Shown: positions 35,352 through 44,803, counted from the first letter of the stretch. The stretch is DNA of 64,000 nt from Bradyrhizobium sp. ORS 278 (GCF_000026145.1 NC_009445.1:3038001-3102000), one strand, 5' to 3'. Numbers and translations are program-made. The notes: a model not told the origin generated them from the sequence alone.

Positions 35352-37037
35352 ATGACCCGAACCGGGACGTTGCTTTTGGCCGGCGTGAGCCTCGCTTGCG
35401 TGGCGGCGATCGGATCTGCGCGGGCCGAGGACGTGGGCTGCAGCAAGGTGACGGCCGAAGCGCTGAAGGTCCCGGCGCTGACCCTGACCGGATCGAAGCT
35501 GCAGGAGGCGGCCGACGGCTTGCCGCGTCACTGCATTCTTTCCGGCAAGGTCAATGAGCGGACCGGTCTCGACGGCCACACCTATGCGATCCAGTTCGAG
35601 ATCCGCCTGCCGGAGACCTGGAACGGCCGCTTCCTGCACCAGGTGAACGGCGGCAATGACGGCGTGGTGGTGCCCGCGCTCGGCGACAAGGCGGATGGCC
35701 TGGTCAGCGGCGGCACGACCCCGCTCGCCCGCGGCTTCGCGGTGTTGTCGTCGGACAGCGGTCATTCGGGCAACGACCCCGCCAACAAGCCGCGCGGGCT
35801 GGCTTCCGGCTCGGCATTCGGCCTCGATCCGCAGGCGCGGCGCGATTACGGCTATTCGGCCGACATCACGTTGGCGCCGATCGCCAAGGCGATCATTTCC
35901 GAACATTACGGCAAGAAGCCCGATTATTCCTACATCGCCGGCTGCTCCAATGGCGGTCGCCACACCATGGTCGCGGCCGAGCGCATGCCCGAGCAGTATG
36001 ACGGCTTCCTGGTCGGCAATCCCGGCTTCAATCTGCCGCGCGCCGCCGTGCAGCATGCCTGGGACGTGCAGGCGCTAACCAAGGCGGATGCCGACATCCG
36101 CAAGTCGATCACGCGCGAGGATGCCAAGCTGATCTCCGCCAAGATCACCGAGGTCTGCGACGGGCTCGACGGCGCCAAGGACGGGCTGACGGCAAACCTC
36201 AAGGCCTGCCAGAAGGCGTTCAGCTTCGACAGCCTGCGCTGCGCCGCCGGCAGCACCGAGGCCTGTCTGCCGGCCGCCAAGGTCGATGCCCTGAAGAAGG
36301 TGTTCGCCGGACCGCAGAATTCCAAGGGCGAGCAGCTCTATTCGGACTGGCCGGTCGACGGCGGCGTCGGCACCGGCAACTGGCGGGCCTGGAAGGTCGA
36401 AAGCCCGGTGGCGCCCTGGAACAACCTCCCGATCATCGCCACCATGGGCGGCGCGTCGCTGAACTACATCTTCTCGACCCCACCGGTGGAGATCGAAGGC
36501 TCGCCCGACAAGCTGGTCGAGAAGCTGCAGACGTACGACTTCGACAAGGACGCGCCGAAGATCTACGCCAAAGAGGGCCCGTTCACGGAGTCCGCGATGG
36601 ACTTCATGACGCCGCCTGCGGTCGACAACCCGACCTTGCCGGCATTCCAGAACGGCGCCCGCAAGATGCTGATCTATCACGGCCAGGCCGATCCGGTGTT
36701 CTCCATCAACGACTCCATCCGCTGGTACGAGAAGCTCAACGCCAACGTGCAGGGCAAGGTCGATACGTTTGCGCGGCTGTTCGCCTTGCCCGGCGAGACC
36801 CATTGCGGCGGCGGCGTCACCTTGGAGAAGTTCGATGCGCTGGGTGCGCTGATGGACTGGGTCGAGAAGGGCAAGGCGCCGGAGGCGATCACGGCCTCCG
36901 TCAATGCGGCCAACAAGGAGGTACCGTCGGGCTGGAGCGCGCAGCGGACGCGGCCGCTGTGCCCGTGGCCGAAGTTTGCCAAATATGTCAGCGGCGACGT
37001 CGAGCAGGCATCCTCCTTCACCTGCACCGCGGAGTAG
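35352..37037 (+). CDS. Secreted tannase/feruloyl esterase family protein
   Basis: A 561-residue esterase with a Sec signal peptide (1-25, ending ARA). The catalytic set is Ser199 in GCSNGG, Asp447 in GQADPVF and His484 in THCGGG. Cys198 and Cys485 flank Ser and His, the CS-D-HC disulfide that defines this family. Substrates in the family are gallate, ferulate or terephthalate esters; here an aromatic ester from plant material is plausible. ATG 35352 is preceded by AGGAGG at a good distance. Single-gene unit. Confidence 0.92.
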   Translation: MTRTGTLLLAGVSLACVAAIGSARAEDVGCSKVTAEALKVPALTLTGSKLQEAADGLPRHCILSGKVNERTGLDGHTYAIQFEIRLPETWNGRFLHQVNGGNDGVVVPALGDKADGLVSGGTTPLARGFAVLSSDSGHSGNDPANKPRGLASGSAFGLDPQARRDYGYSADITLAPIAKAIISEHYGKKPDYSYIAGCSNGGRHTMVAAERMPEQYDGFLVGNPGFNLPRAAVQHAWDVQALTKADADIRKSITREDAKLISAKITEVCDGLDGAKDGLTANLKACQKAFSFDSLRCAAGSTEACLPAAKVDALKKVFAGPQNSKGEQLYSDWPVDGGVGTGNWRAWKVESPVAPWNNLPIIATMGGASLNYIFSTPPVEIEGSPDKLVEKLQTYDFDKDAPKIYAKEGPFTESAMDFMTPPAVDNPTLPAFQNGARKMLIYHGQADPVFSINDSIRWYEKLNANVQGKVDTFARLFALPGETHCGGGVTLEKFDALGALMDWVEKGKAPEAITASVNAANKEVPSGWSAQRTRPLCPWPKFAKYVSGDVEQASSFTCTAE

Positions 37038-37041
37038 CGGC

Positions 37042-37503
37042 CTACACTTGCGGCGAGACGAGGTTCTCGATCCGGACCTTGTCGCGCTCCTCGATGATCT
37101 CGGCGATCCATTGCCGGTGGCAATGGGCGTGGTCGCGCTCGTAGCAGAGCAGGCACACGGGACCGGCGCTCTTCACCAGCGAGGCCAACTCGTCCATCTG
37201 CTCCTTGGCCTGCGTTGTCTTGAGATGCGCGCTGTAGATCTTGTGCAGCGTGTCGTAATGGCCGCTGCGGGCGGCCTCGCGGCCTTCCTTCGGCGTGCCG
37301 AGCCCGCGCAGATGGACATAGGCGATGCCGCGCTCGTCGAGCCCGGCAGCGAGCTGGCTCTTCGAGAAGCCCGGCCGCCGCGAGGCCGCCACCGCGCGGA
37401 CATCGACCAGGAGCTTGACGCCGGCCGACTGCAACTCGTCGAGTACGGCCTTGGCGGGCGTGTGCTCGTAGCCGATGGTGAACAGGGTCTTGCTCTTGGC
37501 CAT
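37042..37503 (-). CDS. DUF488 family protein
   Basis: A 153-residue protein with the DUF488 opening TLFTIGYEHTP, the DVRAVAASRRPGFSK segment and the closing LLCYERDHAHCHRQWIAE with a Cys/His cluster. Function is not established; the fold has been linked to nucleotide handling by neighbourhood only. It lies 10 bases after the DUF72 gene, and the two families are often neighbours in bacteria. It converges with the tannase gene, with a five-base gap. Confidence 0.9.
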   Translation of the reverse strand: MAKSKTLFTIGYEHTPAKAVLDELQSAGVKLLVDVRAVAASRRPGFSKSQLAAGLDERGIAYVHLRGLGTPKEGREAARSGHYDTLHKIYSAHLKTTQAKEQMDELASLVKSAGPVCLLCYERDHAHCHRQWIAEIIEERDKVRIENLVSPQV

Positions 37504-37513
37504 GATGCTGCCC

Positions 37514-38338
37514 TTAGGTCACCCGCTCGATCAATTCCATCGCGCCCGCCGGCGCGCGCACCTTGCCTTCGTGGATGACGTAGGCGAACACGTCGCGCGG
37601 CGTCTTCTTTGCCGGCTTGTCGTCAACCCGCGGCAGATCCTCGGGTTCGCCGCCGCTCGCCCACAGCTGCAGCCGCTTGGCCCAGGCATCGAGCTGCTTC
37701 GGCGGATAGCACGTCTTCAGCTCGTCATTGCCCTTCTGAAGTCGTGCATAGACGAAATCGCCGGCGACGTCGGCGATCGCCGGATATTTGCCGTGCTCCG
37801 CGTACACCACCGGCGTTGCGAATTCGCGCAGCAGCTTGACGAAGCCGGGCACGCAGAAGCTGTCATGCCTGACCTCAACGACGTGGCGCAGCTTGCGGCC
37901 GTCGATGTCGCGCGGCAACAGCTCGAGGAACTTGCCGAAATCGGCCTCGTCGAACTTCTTGGTCGGCGCGAACTGCCACAACACGGGGCCGAGGCGATCG
38001 CGGAGCTCCAGCACGCCGGTGTCGTAGAAGCGCTTCACCGAATCGCCGGCCTCGGCCAGCACCTTGCGGTTGGTCGCGAAGCGCGGCCCCTTCAGCGAGA
38101 AGATGAAGCCGTCGGGCACCTCCCGCGCCCATTTGCGGAAGCTCTCCGGCTTCTGCGAGCCATAATAGGTGCCGTTGATCTCGATCGAGGTCAGCTTGGA
38201 GGCGGCGTATTCCAGCTCCTTCGCTTGCGGCAGCTTGTCCGGATAGAACACCCCGCGCCAGGGCGCGAAGGTCCAGCCGCCGATGCCGATATAGATCTGG
38301 CTCTTGGGTGTCGAGGCGCGTGCAGGAGCTTTGCTCAC
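37514..38338 (-). CDS. DUF72 family TIM-barrel protein
   Basis: A 274-residue protein with YIGIGGWTFAPWRGVFYP, SIEINGTYYGSQKPESF and VVEVRHDSF, all typical of DUF72 (YecE-like) barrels of unknown activity. GTG at 38338 is chosen since the conserved domain starts 15 residues later; the longer open frame upstream overlaps other genes and looks random. It is the first gene of a two-gene unit with DUF488. Confidence 0.88.
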   Translation of the reverse strand: MSKAPARASTPKSQIYIGIGGWTFAPWRGVFYPDKLPQAKELEYAASKLTSIEINGTYYGSQKPESFRKWAREVPDGFIFSLKGPRFATNRKVLAEAGDSVKRFYDTGVLELRDRLGPVLWQFAPTKKFDEADFGKFLELLPRDIDGRKLRHVVEVRHDSFCVPGFVKLLREFATPVVYAEHGKYPAIADVAGDFVYARLQKGNDELKTCYPPKQLDAWAKRLQLWASGGEPEDLPRVDDKPAKKTPRDVFAYVIHEGKVRAPAGAMELIERVT

Positions 38339-38490
38339 GAGGCGGTTCCGATGCTGATGATCGACGGTGGCGGGTGGACAGTAGTCAACCGGGCGGGCTC
38401 TGGCCAGTTTGATGCTGTTGCGCGGACGCCCTTCCAGCGCTCGGGACCGTCGTGTATCCAGTGTGCGGGCCGGGAAGGGGAGATGTGGCA

Positions 38491-38691
38491 ATGAGAGCGG
38501 AATCGGTTGGCGGCGTGCTCGGCGCAATTGTCGCAGCTGCCGTACTTGCGGCGGCGTTCTACTATGTTCCGGTTGGCCCCATGGCCCGCTCGGCGCAGCC
38601 CGCCCGTGTCGAGGTCCAGCCGACGCAGGTCCAGACGGTCCCGGTGGCGCCGGCCGTGCGCGGCCCGGTCGTGCGTGAGGTTCCGAACTGA
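38491..38691 (+). CDS. Small single-pass membrane protein, hypothetical
   Basis: A 66-residue protein with one hydrophobic helix (VLGAIVAAAVLAAAFYYV, about 9-26) and a Pro/Val/Gln-rich tail with repeated VQP and VAP units. GGGGAG lies eight bases before ATG 38491. No family recognised. A palindromic repeat begins seven bases after the stop. Confidence 0.6.
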   Translation: MRAESVGGVLGAIVAAAVLAAAFYYVPVGPMARSAQPARVEVQPTQVQTVPVAPAVRGPVVREVPN

Positions 38692-38697
38692 GGACCT

Positions 38698-38780
38698 GTA
38701 GTCCGGGTGAGCGCAGCGACACCCGGGTTCTCCTCGGCAGCTTGTGTGAACCCGGATGTCGCCGCGGTCATCCGGGCTAC
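38698..38780. repeat. Palindromic repeat, family 1, copy 4, diverged
   Basis: A variant copy with GTAGTCCGGGTGAGC in the left arm and a G-to-C change in the right arm, so the stem has some mismatches. The remaining 250 bases up to the glycosyltransferase gene show no gene and no clear signal. Confidence 0.85.
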
Positions 38781-39030
38781 GGAGTCGGGCTCCCCTTGCA
38801 TTCCGGCCGGGACGCCCCATCTGGGTAGGGACGGTGGCGTCGAGCTGTAGCGGCTCCGGCACCGAGACGACCACGGCAGAGCGGCTGCGCCGGATGTACG
38901 CGCTCCCTTTGTTTGTGGTCGTTGACATTTTCAGGCGGTGCAAGGCGGCACCACCTGGCGGCCTTTTTGCTGCCCCAGCCGGCTGACGCGCTTGGCAGTG
39001 CCGGATGCGGCGGATATACGCATCCGCACC

Positions 39031-40164
39031 ATGACCGAAGCCATCCGAACGGCCCCGCCGGTGTCGCCGCAGACCGCTGATGTTCCGATCGTTTCGGTCG
39101 TCGTTCCGACCTTCAACGAGCGCGACAATGTCACCACGCTGTACCGGCGGCTGGAGACGGCGTTCAAGGACGTGCCGTGGGAGGTGGTGTTCGTCGACGA
39201 CAATTCGCCTGACGGTACCTGGCAGGTGGTGCGCGAATTGTCGCGCAACGACAATCGCGTGCGCGGCATTCGCCGCATCGGCCGCCGCGGCCTGTCCGGC
39301 GCCTGCATCGAGGGGATTCTCGCCGCCAGCGCGCCCTTTGCGGCTGTCATCGACGCCGATCTGCAGCACGACGAGACCCAGCTGCCAAAGATGCTCTCGC
39401 TGCTGCAGAGCGGCGCGGCCGAGCTCGTGGTCGGCAGCCGCTATATCGCGGGCGGCAGCGCCGCGAGCTTCGACAGCAAGCGGGCCGGGGCCAGCGCCTT
39501 CGCCACCGAGATCGCCCGCCGCGCGCTGAAGGTCGAAGTCAACGACCCCATGAGCGGCTTCTTCATGATCCGCCGCGACCGCTTCGAGGCGATCGCGCCG
39601 AAGCTCTCGACCCAGGGCTTCAAGATCCTGCTCGACATCATTGCCAGCGCCGAGGGCGGTCTGAAGACCGTCGAGGTGCCCTATACGTTCGGCTCGCGCG
39701 TGCATGGCGAGAGCAAGCTCGATTCGATGGTCGCGCTCGACTTCCTCGGCCTCGTGCTGGCCAAGATGACCAACGACATCGTGTCGCTGCGTTTCCTGTT
39801 GTTCGCCATGGTCGGCGGTACCGGCCTGTTCGTGCATCTGGCCACGCTGTTTCTCGGTCTCAACCTCTTCGACATGCCGTTCGCCGAGGCGCAGGCGCTG
39901 GGCGCCTTCGTGGCGATGACCTCCAACTTCATCCTCAACAACTTCCTCACCTATCGCGACCAGCGCCTGAAGGGTTTTGGCATCCTGCGCGGCCTGCTCG
40001 CGTTCTATCTGGTCTGCTCGGTCGGCCTGCTCGCCAATGTCGGCGTCGCCTTCTCGGTCTACGACCAGGAGCCGATCTGGTGGCTGGCCGGCGCGGCCGG
40101 CGCGCTGATGGGCGTGGTCTGGAATTACGCGATCTCCGGATTGTTCGTCTGGCGCAAGCGATGA
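39031..40164 (+). CDS. Polyprenyl-phosphate glycosyltransferase with GtrA domain
   Basis: A 377-residue protein. Residues 18-250 are a family 2 glycosyltransferase of the dolichol-phosphate mannose synthase type (VVVPTFNERDN, VVFVDDNSPDGT, DADLQHDE as the metal-binding DxD region, VGSRYIAGGS). Residues about 250-375 form a four-helix GtrA-like domain. It would load a sugar onto undecaprenyl phosphate and may help flip it. It overlaps the ArnT-like gene by four bases, which would use the lipid-linked sugar. Confidence 0.92.
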   Translation: MTEAIRTAPPVSPQTADVPIVSVVVPTFNERDNVTTLYRRLETAFKDVPWEVVFVDDNSPDGTWQVVRELSRNDNRVRGIRRIGRRGLSGACIEGILAASAPFAAVIDADLQHDETQLPKMLSLLQSGAAELVVGSRYIAGGSAASFDSKRAGASAFATEIARRALKVEVNDPMSGFFMIRRDRFEAIAPKLSTQGFKILLDIIASAEGGLKTVEVPYTFGSRVHGESKLDSMVALDFLGLVLAKMTNDIVSLRFLLFAMVGGTGLFVHLATLFLGLNLFDMPFAEAQALGAFVAMTSNFILNNFLTYRDQRLKGFGILRGLLAFYLVCSVGLLANVGVAFSVYDQEPIWWLAGAAGALMGVVWNYAISGLFVWRKR

Positions 40165-41678
40165 CCTCTGCGGCAGAGGCCAGCGATTCCAGGCTGGTCC
40201 GTAATGCCTGGCTGACCATTGCTGGCCTCGTCCTGCTTCGACTGGTCGCGGCTGCGGTCACGCCGATCACCTTCGACGAAGCCTATTACTGGATGTGGTC
40301 GAAGCACCTCGCCGGCGGCTACTACGACCATCCGCCGATGGTTGCCGTCGTGATCCGCCTGGGGACGCTGATCGCCGGTGACAGCGAGCTCGGCGTGCGC
40401 CTGGTCTCGATCCTGCTCGGGCTGCCGATGAGCTATGCGGTGTATCGCACCGCGCAGATCCTGTTCGGCAGCGTGCGCGTCGCGGTGACCGCGGCGCTGC
40501 TGCTCAACGTGACGCTGATGGCGGCCGTCGGCACGCTGATCGTGACGCCCGATGCGCCGCTCTTGGTCGCTTCGAGCTTCGTGCTGTTCTTCTGCGCCAA
40601 GGTGCTGGAGACGGGCAGGGGCGTGTGGTGGCTGGCGGTCGGTGCCGCGGTCGGTGCCGCGCTGCTGTCGAAATACACGTCGCTGTTCTTCGGCGCCGCG
40701 ATCCTGATCTGGCTCCTTGCCGTGCCGAAGCTGCGGCCCTGGCTGGCCTCGCCTTGGCCCTATCTCGGTGGCCTCGTCGCGTTTGCGATCTTCTCGCCGG
40801 TCATCCTGTGGAATGCCGAGCACCAGTGGGTCTCGTTCATCAAGCAGCTCGGCCGCGCCAGGATCGAGGAGGTCAAGCCCGTCTACATCGCCGAGATCAT
40901 CCCGACGCAGTTCGCCTTCGCCACACCGCTGATCTTCATCCTCGGGGTAATGGGTCTCTATGCGCTGGCGCGGCGCCGGGCCGGGGATGCGGCAGGACGC
41001 GTGCTGGTCGAGGCGATGGTCTGGGTCGTCACCGCCTATTTCGTCTGGCACTCGCTGCATGCCCGCGTCGAGGCGAACTGGTTCGCGCCGATCTATCCGG
41101 CCTTCGTCGTTGCCGCCGCGGCCGCCGCGCACCCCGTCGCCTGGAGGCCGCGCGAGCAGCGAATGGTGGCCTTCTGCCTGCGCTGGGCGGTGCCCGCCGG
41201 CGTCGTGATGTTCGTTGCACTGATCCTGCAGGCCAATACGGGGCTGCTGTCGGGCTACAAGCGGGACGCCACCGTGCGCAGCGTGGGCGTCGGCTGGAAG
41301 CCGCTCGCTGCCGAGATCGAGGCGGCGCGCGTCCGTTCCGGGGCCAATTGCGTGCTCGCGATGGATTATGGGACCACCGCCTGGCTGTCGTTCTATCTGC
41401 CGCGCGGAACCTGCGTGTTGCAGCCGATCCAGCGCATCCGCTGGGTCAATTTCCCGGAGCCTGATCCGGCGAAGCTCGCGGGCACGCAGCTGCTCGTGGA
41501 CGAGGCCCAGATCGCGACGCGGTTCTACGTCGAGAGCACGTTCGCCCGCGTCGAGAAGGTCGGCGAGGCCGATCGCAAGCGCGGGCCGCTGACGATCGAG
41601 ACTTACGCGTTCTATGCGCTCAGTCAGCCGAGAGGCGAGATCCTCGATCGCACCCCGCCGCCCGAGCTGCAGCGCTGA
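40161..41678 (+). CDS. ArnT-like family 39 membrane glycosyltransferase
   Basis: A 505-residue multi-pass protein of the PMT/ArnT type. The first periplasmic loop carries the acidic motif TFDEAYYWMWS followed by GGYYDHPPM, typical for transfer from a polyprenyl-phosphate sugar. About ten helices precede a soluble periplasmic C-terminal domain. It would transfer the sugar made by the preceding GT2-GtrA protein to lipid A, polysaccharide or protein; the acceptor is unknown. ATG 40161 overlaps the previous stop. Confidence 0.92.
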   Translation: MTSAAEASDSRLVRNAWLTIAGLVLLRLVAAAVTPITFDEAYYWMWSKHLAGGYYDHPPMVAVVIRLGTLIAGDSELGVRLVSILLGLPMSYAVYRTAQILFGSVRVAVTAALLLNVTLMAAVGTLIVTPDAPLLVASSFVLFFCAKVLETGRGVWWLAVGAAVGAALLSKYTSLFFGAAILIWLLAVPKLRPWLASPWPYLGGLVAFAIFSPVILWNAEHQWVSFIKQLGRARIEEVKPVYIAEIIPTQFAFATPLIFILGVMGLYALARRRAGDAAGRVLVEAMVWVVTAYFVWHSLHARVEANWFAPIYPAFVVAAAAAAHPVAWRPREQRMVAFCLRWAVPAGVVMFVALILQANTGLLSGYKRDATVRSVGVGWKPLAAEIEAARVRSGANCVLAMDYGTTAWLSFYLPRGTCVLQPIQRIRWVNFPEPDPAKLAGTQLLVDEAQIATRFYVESTFARVEKVGEADRKRGPLTIETYAFYALSQPRGEILDRTPPPELQR

Positions 41679-41686
41679 CGCGCGCG

Positions 41687-42487
41687 TCAGGCCTGCTGCG
41701 GAATGATGTCCCCCAGCGACTTGTCCCGCGCGTGAATCGCGACCATGTTGATGCCGGCATCGACGGTCCTGTAGCCGCGGCGCTCCAGCCATTGCCGCAG
41801 CAGGTCGGCATCGGTCTTGATCTTCTCGATCAGCATGATCGGCGTGCAGCGTTCGATCGTCGCCGCGGCCCCTTCGAGCGCCTCGATCTCCATGCCCTCG
41901 ACGTCGAGCTTGATCAGGTCGCAGCGCGGCAGGTTGAAATCGTCCAGCGGCAGCTTGCGCACCTCGACGGTGTCGTTGGCGTAGTCGATGGCCTGGCCGA
42001 TGAACTCGGTGTTGGGCCGCTGGCGCAGCTCCAGGCTGCCGAAGCTCGAGGGCGTCAGATAGTTCGGGGAGGGGATGTTGAGCACGCCACGCTCCGACGA
42101 CACCGCGGCGTGGATGGCGATCGCGTTGAAGCAGTTGTTGATCGCGATGTTGCCGGCGAGTGCATAGTAGATCCGTTCCTGCGCCTCGATCGAGAGCACC
42201 GAGCCCCAGCCGGTCATGGTCTTCGCCCATTCGATCGTATGGACGCCGATATTGGCGCCGCAGTCGATCGCGACAGCGCCATCGCCATGATGCCGCCGGC
42301 GCACGGCGAGCAGACGCACCGCGAGCTGCACCTCGCTCGGATCGAAGGCACCGCTCTCCAGGATCTGGTAGCCGACGCCATAGCCTCTGGTGGCATCGAC
42401 CATGCGATAGTCGAGCCGGTTGACGATCATCGTGCCGTGATTGCTGGAGGCCAGAACGAAGGCCAGCTTCCGGTCGGGGATCTGCAT
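41687..42487 (-). CDS. FkbM-family methyltransferase
   Basis: A 266-residue SAM-dependent methyltransferase with VAIDCGANIGVHT as the SAM loop and the FkbM signature DLIKLDVEGMEIEALEGA. Such enzymes often methylate sugar hydroxyls in surface polysaccharides, which fits the adjacent glycosyltransferase pair, though it is on the opposite strand and converges with it eight bases apart. AAGGA precedes ATG 42487. Confidence 0.9.
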   Translation of the reverse strand: MQIPDRKLAFVLASSNHGTMIVNRLDYRMVDATRGYGVGYQILESGAFDPSEVQLAVRLLAVRRRHHGDGAVAIDCGANIGVHTIEWAKTMTGWGSVLSIEAQERIYYALAGNIAINNCFNAIAIHAAVSSERGVLNIPSPNYLTPSSFGSLELRQRPNTEFIGQAIDYANDTVEVRKLPLDDFNLPRCDLIKLDVEGMEIEALEGAAATIERCTPIMLIEKIKTDADLLRQWLERRGYRTVDAGINMVAIHARDKSLGDIIPQQA

Positions 42488-43132
42488 GGGGGTCCTTCTC
42501 GTGTCGTTTCGGCAGGAGCGGACGCGGGACGATGTGCCGACGGGGTGATGCAGAGAATCGTTCGCTACGATACTGCCGCTCGCGGACCCGCGCCGCAAAA
42601 TCCGGAAGGCTACGGGAGGGGTTCGAGCGCGGGCGCCGATGCGGCCTGGCCGCCGCTGGCTGCCGAGCTGATCCGCCGTGCGAGCCCGTTCGCGACTTTA
42701 CGTGACCAATACTTGCGTCGGCGCCCCGAAGATCATCTTCGCCAAGCGCAAGCAGGCTCCCTTTACCAGCAAAAACCCCCCGTTTTACCTTGCTAATGCT
42801 TCGCAACGAGAGATCATCGACAGCGCGCTTGCAGCTGAGCTCAATCGTTAACGCGACCTGCGATGTTTTACGGATTCGGGGAAGGGTTGAATGCTGCCGC
42901 TCCGGAATCATCCGGGGCGGCAATATTGGATCGGCCTGCAATTTTGCCCTGTTTCCGCCCTCTTTGAAGGTAAAACAGACCTCCATGGTTAATCCGCCCC
43001 TAATCTGCCAAAACTTAATCAGCATTTAACTAAAAGTCGCCTTAATGAAGCTCAGTGCTTCTGCGAGATGCAAAGCGGGTGTCCGTGGCGCATCGCGCGA
43101 AAGTTTTCGAGTATTCGTTCGGGCGTGAGTGA
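42488..43132. other. Gene-free gap with a hairpin
   Basis: About 640 bases between the divergent FkbM and DUF2778 genes. At 42895-42922 an 11-base-pair stem TGCCGCTCCGG / CCGGGGCGGCA (one G-T pair) closes a six-base loop; it has no T-run. The last 100 bases are AT-rich and must hold the DUF2778 promoter, but I see no clear consensus boxes. No repeat family member and no convincing ORF is present. Confidence 0.45.
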
Positions 43133-44329
43133 ATGAGTAACAGTCGAGCTGCGTTGGCCGCACGAAATCGCAGGAAGTCCTCCCTGGTCGCTTTCTCTCA
43201 CAAATTGATCGGTGGCGCGGCAGTGGCCTGCCTGATCGGCGGCTGCGCGTTGACGGTCTACACCAAGATCATCGCTGCCGACGCCTATCCGACTCTGGGA
43301 AGCATCGAGCAGGACGAGCCCGTCGTGCGCCCGGCGCCGCGGATCGCAACGCGCAGCGCGGCCGACGCGGTGGGCGATGCCTTCTCCGCATTCCCCGAAA
43401 CACCGGCCGCGGCCACCACCACGGTTGCCGCCATCACGCCGCAGATGTTCAACGACCGCTTCGGCGCGGCCGTGCCGCAGGGCATCGCCTCCAATGCCGC
43501 CGCTGGCGCGCCGCCGCTGCCCAGGTTCGCGGAGGCGGCTCCGCCCAAGCTGCTCGAGGCCAAGCCGGTGGAAACCAAGCCGGTGGAAACCAAGCCGGCC
43601 GAAACCGCGAAGGTCGCCGAGGCGCCCAAGAAGGACGTCCGCCCGCCAATGCAGCTGGCGCTGGCCAACACCAATCCGAAGCAGCCCCCGAAGCCGCAGG
43701 CTGACGCGCCGGCGCAGGCGGCCGAGGCCAATGTGCCGAAGAGTGGCGGCTTCTCGTTGCGGGCCATGACCGAGCGCGCCAAGGCGGCGGTGCTGTCGAT
43801 CGCCGGCGAGCGGCATTCGATCCAGGAGAAGCTGTGGGGCAAGCCGGAGAACCAGGATGGCGGCTTGCTGGCCTATGCCTCGGCGGACTCCAACATCACC
43901 GCTTCGATCACCAAGGATCCGACCCGTGGCGGCCGGCCGCCTTATGACCTGAGCACCGCGGTCTACGACATCTCCGCCAAGGCGGTCTATCTGCCTGACG
44001 GCACGAAGCTCGAAGCGCATTCGGGCCTCGGCGACAATCTCGACGATCCCCGCTCCGAGAAGGTCAAGATGCGCGGCGTGACGCCGCCACACATCTATGA
44101 GTTGAAACCGCGCGAGGCGCTGTTCCACGGCGTGCCGGCGCTCCGGCTGAACCCGATCGGCGGCGAGGAAGCCATTCACGGCCGCAACGGGCTGTTGGCG
44201 CACACCTTCATGCTCGGACCGAACGGGGACTCCAACGGCTGCGTCTCGTTCCGCGATTACTACGCGTTCCTCGATGCCTACAAGAACAAGGGCATCCGCA
44301 AGCTGGCCGTACTCGCCCGCATCGACTGA
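43133..44329 (+). CDS. DUF2778 (Tlde1-like) membrane-anchored protein
   Basis: A 398-residue protein with one N-terminal membrane helix (about 26-48), a long Ala/Pro/Lys-rich linker with a KPVETKPVETKPAET repeat, and a C-terminal domain (about 255-398) of the DUF2778/Tlde1 type. The segment TFMLGPNGDSNGCVSF carries the His-Ser-Cys arrangement of L,D-transpeptidase-like enzymes, where Cys is the nucleophile. Peptidoglycan editing or cleavage in the periplasm is likely. In Salmonella a related domain is a type VI effector, but no secretion genes are here, so a housekeeping role is more likely. Confidence 0.85.
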   Translation: MSNSRAALAARNRRKSSLVAFSHKLIGGAAVACLIGGCALTVYTKIIAADAYPTLGSIEQDEPVVRPAPRIATRSAADAVGDAFSAFPETPAAATTTVAAITPQMFNDRFGAAVPQGIASNAAAGAPPLPRFAEAAPPKLLEAKPVETKPVETKPAETAKVAEAPKKDVRPPMQLALANTNPKQPPKPQADAPAQAAEANVPKSGGFSLRAMTERAKAAVLSIAGERHSIQEKLWGKPENQDGGLLAYASADSNITASITKDPTRGGRPPYDLSTAVYDISAKAVYLPDGTKLEAHSGLGDNLDDPRSEKVKMRGVTPPHIYELKPREALFHGVPALRLNPIGGEEAIHGRNGLLAHTFMLGPNGDSNGCVSFRDYYAFLDAYKNKGIRKLAVLARID

Positions 44330-44418
44330 GCCGGGCAGGGGACGCGTTCTCGTTGATGGGCCGTAGGGCGGGAAAAGGCGCGGTACCTGTCGCCCCTCGC
44401 GAACACTCTTAATTGGCG

Positions 44419-44500
44419 CCGTGCCCACCATCCCTCCATGGAGCTCGCTGCTCGACGGTGGGCAAGCTGCCGCCTTTGGCGGCCGCTTTGCCCATCTTAC
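44419..44500. repeat. Palindromic repeat, family 2, diverged half copy
   Basis: The GTGGGCAAGC and GGCGGCCGCTTTGCCCATC segments correspond to the family defined at 50478-50612 and 55228-55365 but in the opposite orientation and with one arm decayed. It is the first of several elements filling the 877-base gap upstream of the aldehyde oxidase operon. Confidence 0.55.
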
Positions 44501-44592
44501 GAGTCCTGGATCTCGCAGCCACGACATCGCAGTCCCGCGGCGCATGACGCCCGAGTCTTGCTGACGACATCGCCCTCGAAACTGATGAGAGG

Positions 44593-44803
44593 GCGCGGGG
44601 AATGCCGGGTGAGGGCCTCACCCATGGCCCGCCTGCAACAAGAAAAGCAGGCGGCAGTCACCACAGGTTCAGCCGGACACACCGGCATTCCCCGCGCGAT
44701 GGCGTTACGGCTTATACGTGGTCTCCCTGGTGCTCCGGCTGTCTGGCCACCATCGGTCGGAGCACGCCGGGCTCTCGACCTTGACACCAGCTTCGGGGTG
44801 TCA
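44593..44803. repeat. Large nested-hairpin element in the 44.3-45.2 kb gene-free gap
   Basis: Outer arms GCGCGGGGAATGCCGG (44593-44608) and its exact complement (44682-44697) enclose an inner stem CCGCCTGC/GCAGGCGG (44629-44636 and 44647-44654) over an A-rich loop. A separate hairpin TGACACC/GGTGTCA follows at 44782-44803. Related sequences are, to my knowledge, widespread in Bradyrhizobium and Rhodopseudomonas. No ORF is convincing. It could be a transposable structured repeat or an RNA gene. The 140 bases before paoA are AT-rich and likely hold its promoter. Confidence 0.6.

Noticed and set aside
40125..43025. 966-residue minus-strand ORF spanning the ArnT-like gene and the FkbM gene
   Set aside because: Antisense over the first and out of frame with the second; only the FkbM frame shows motifs.
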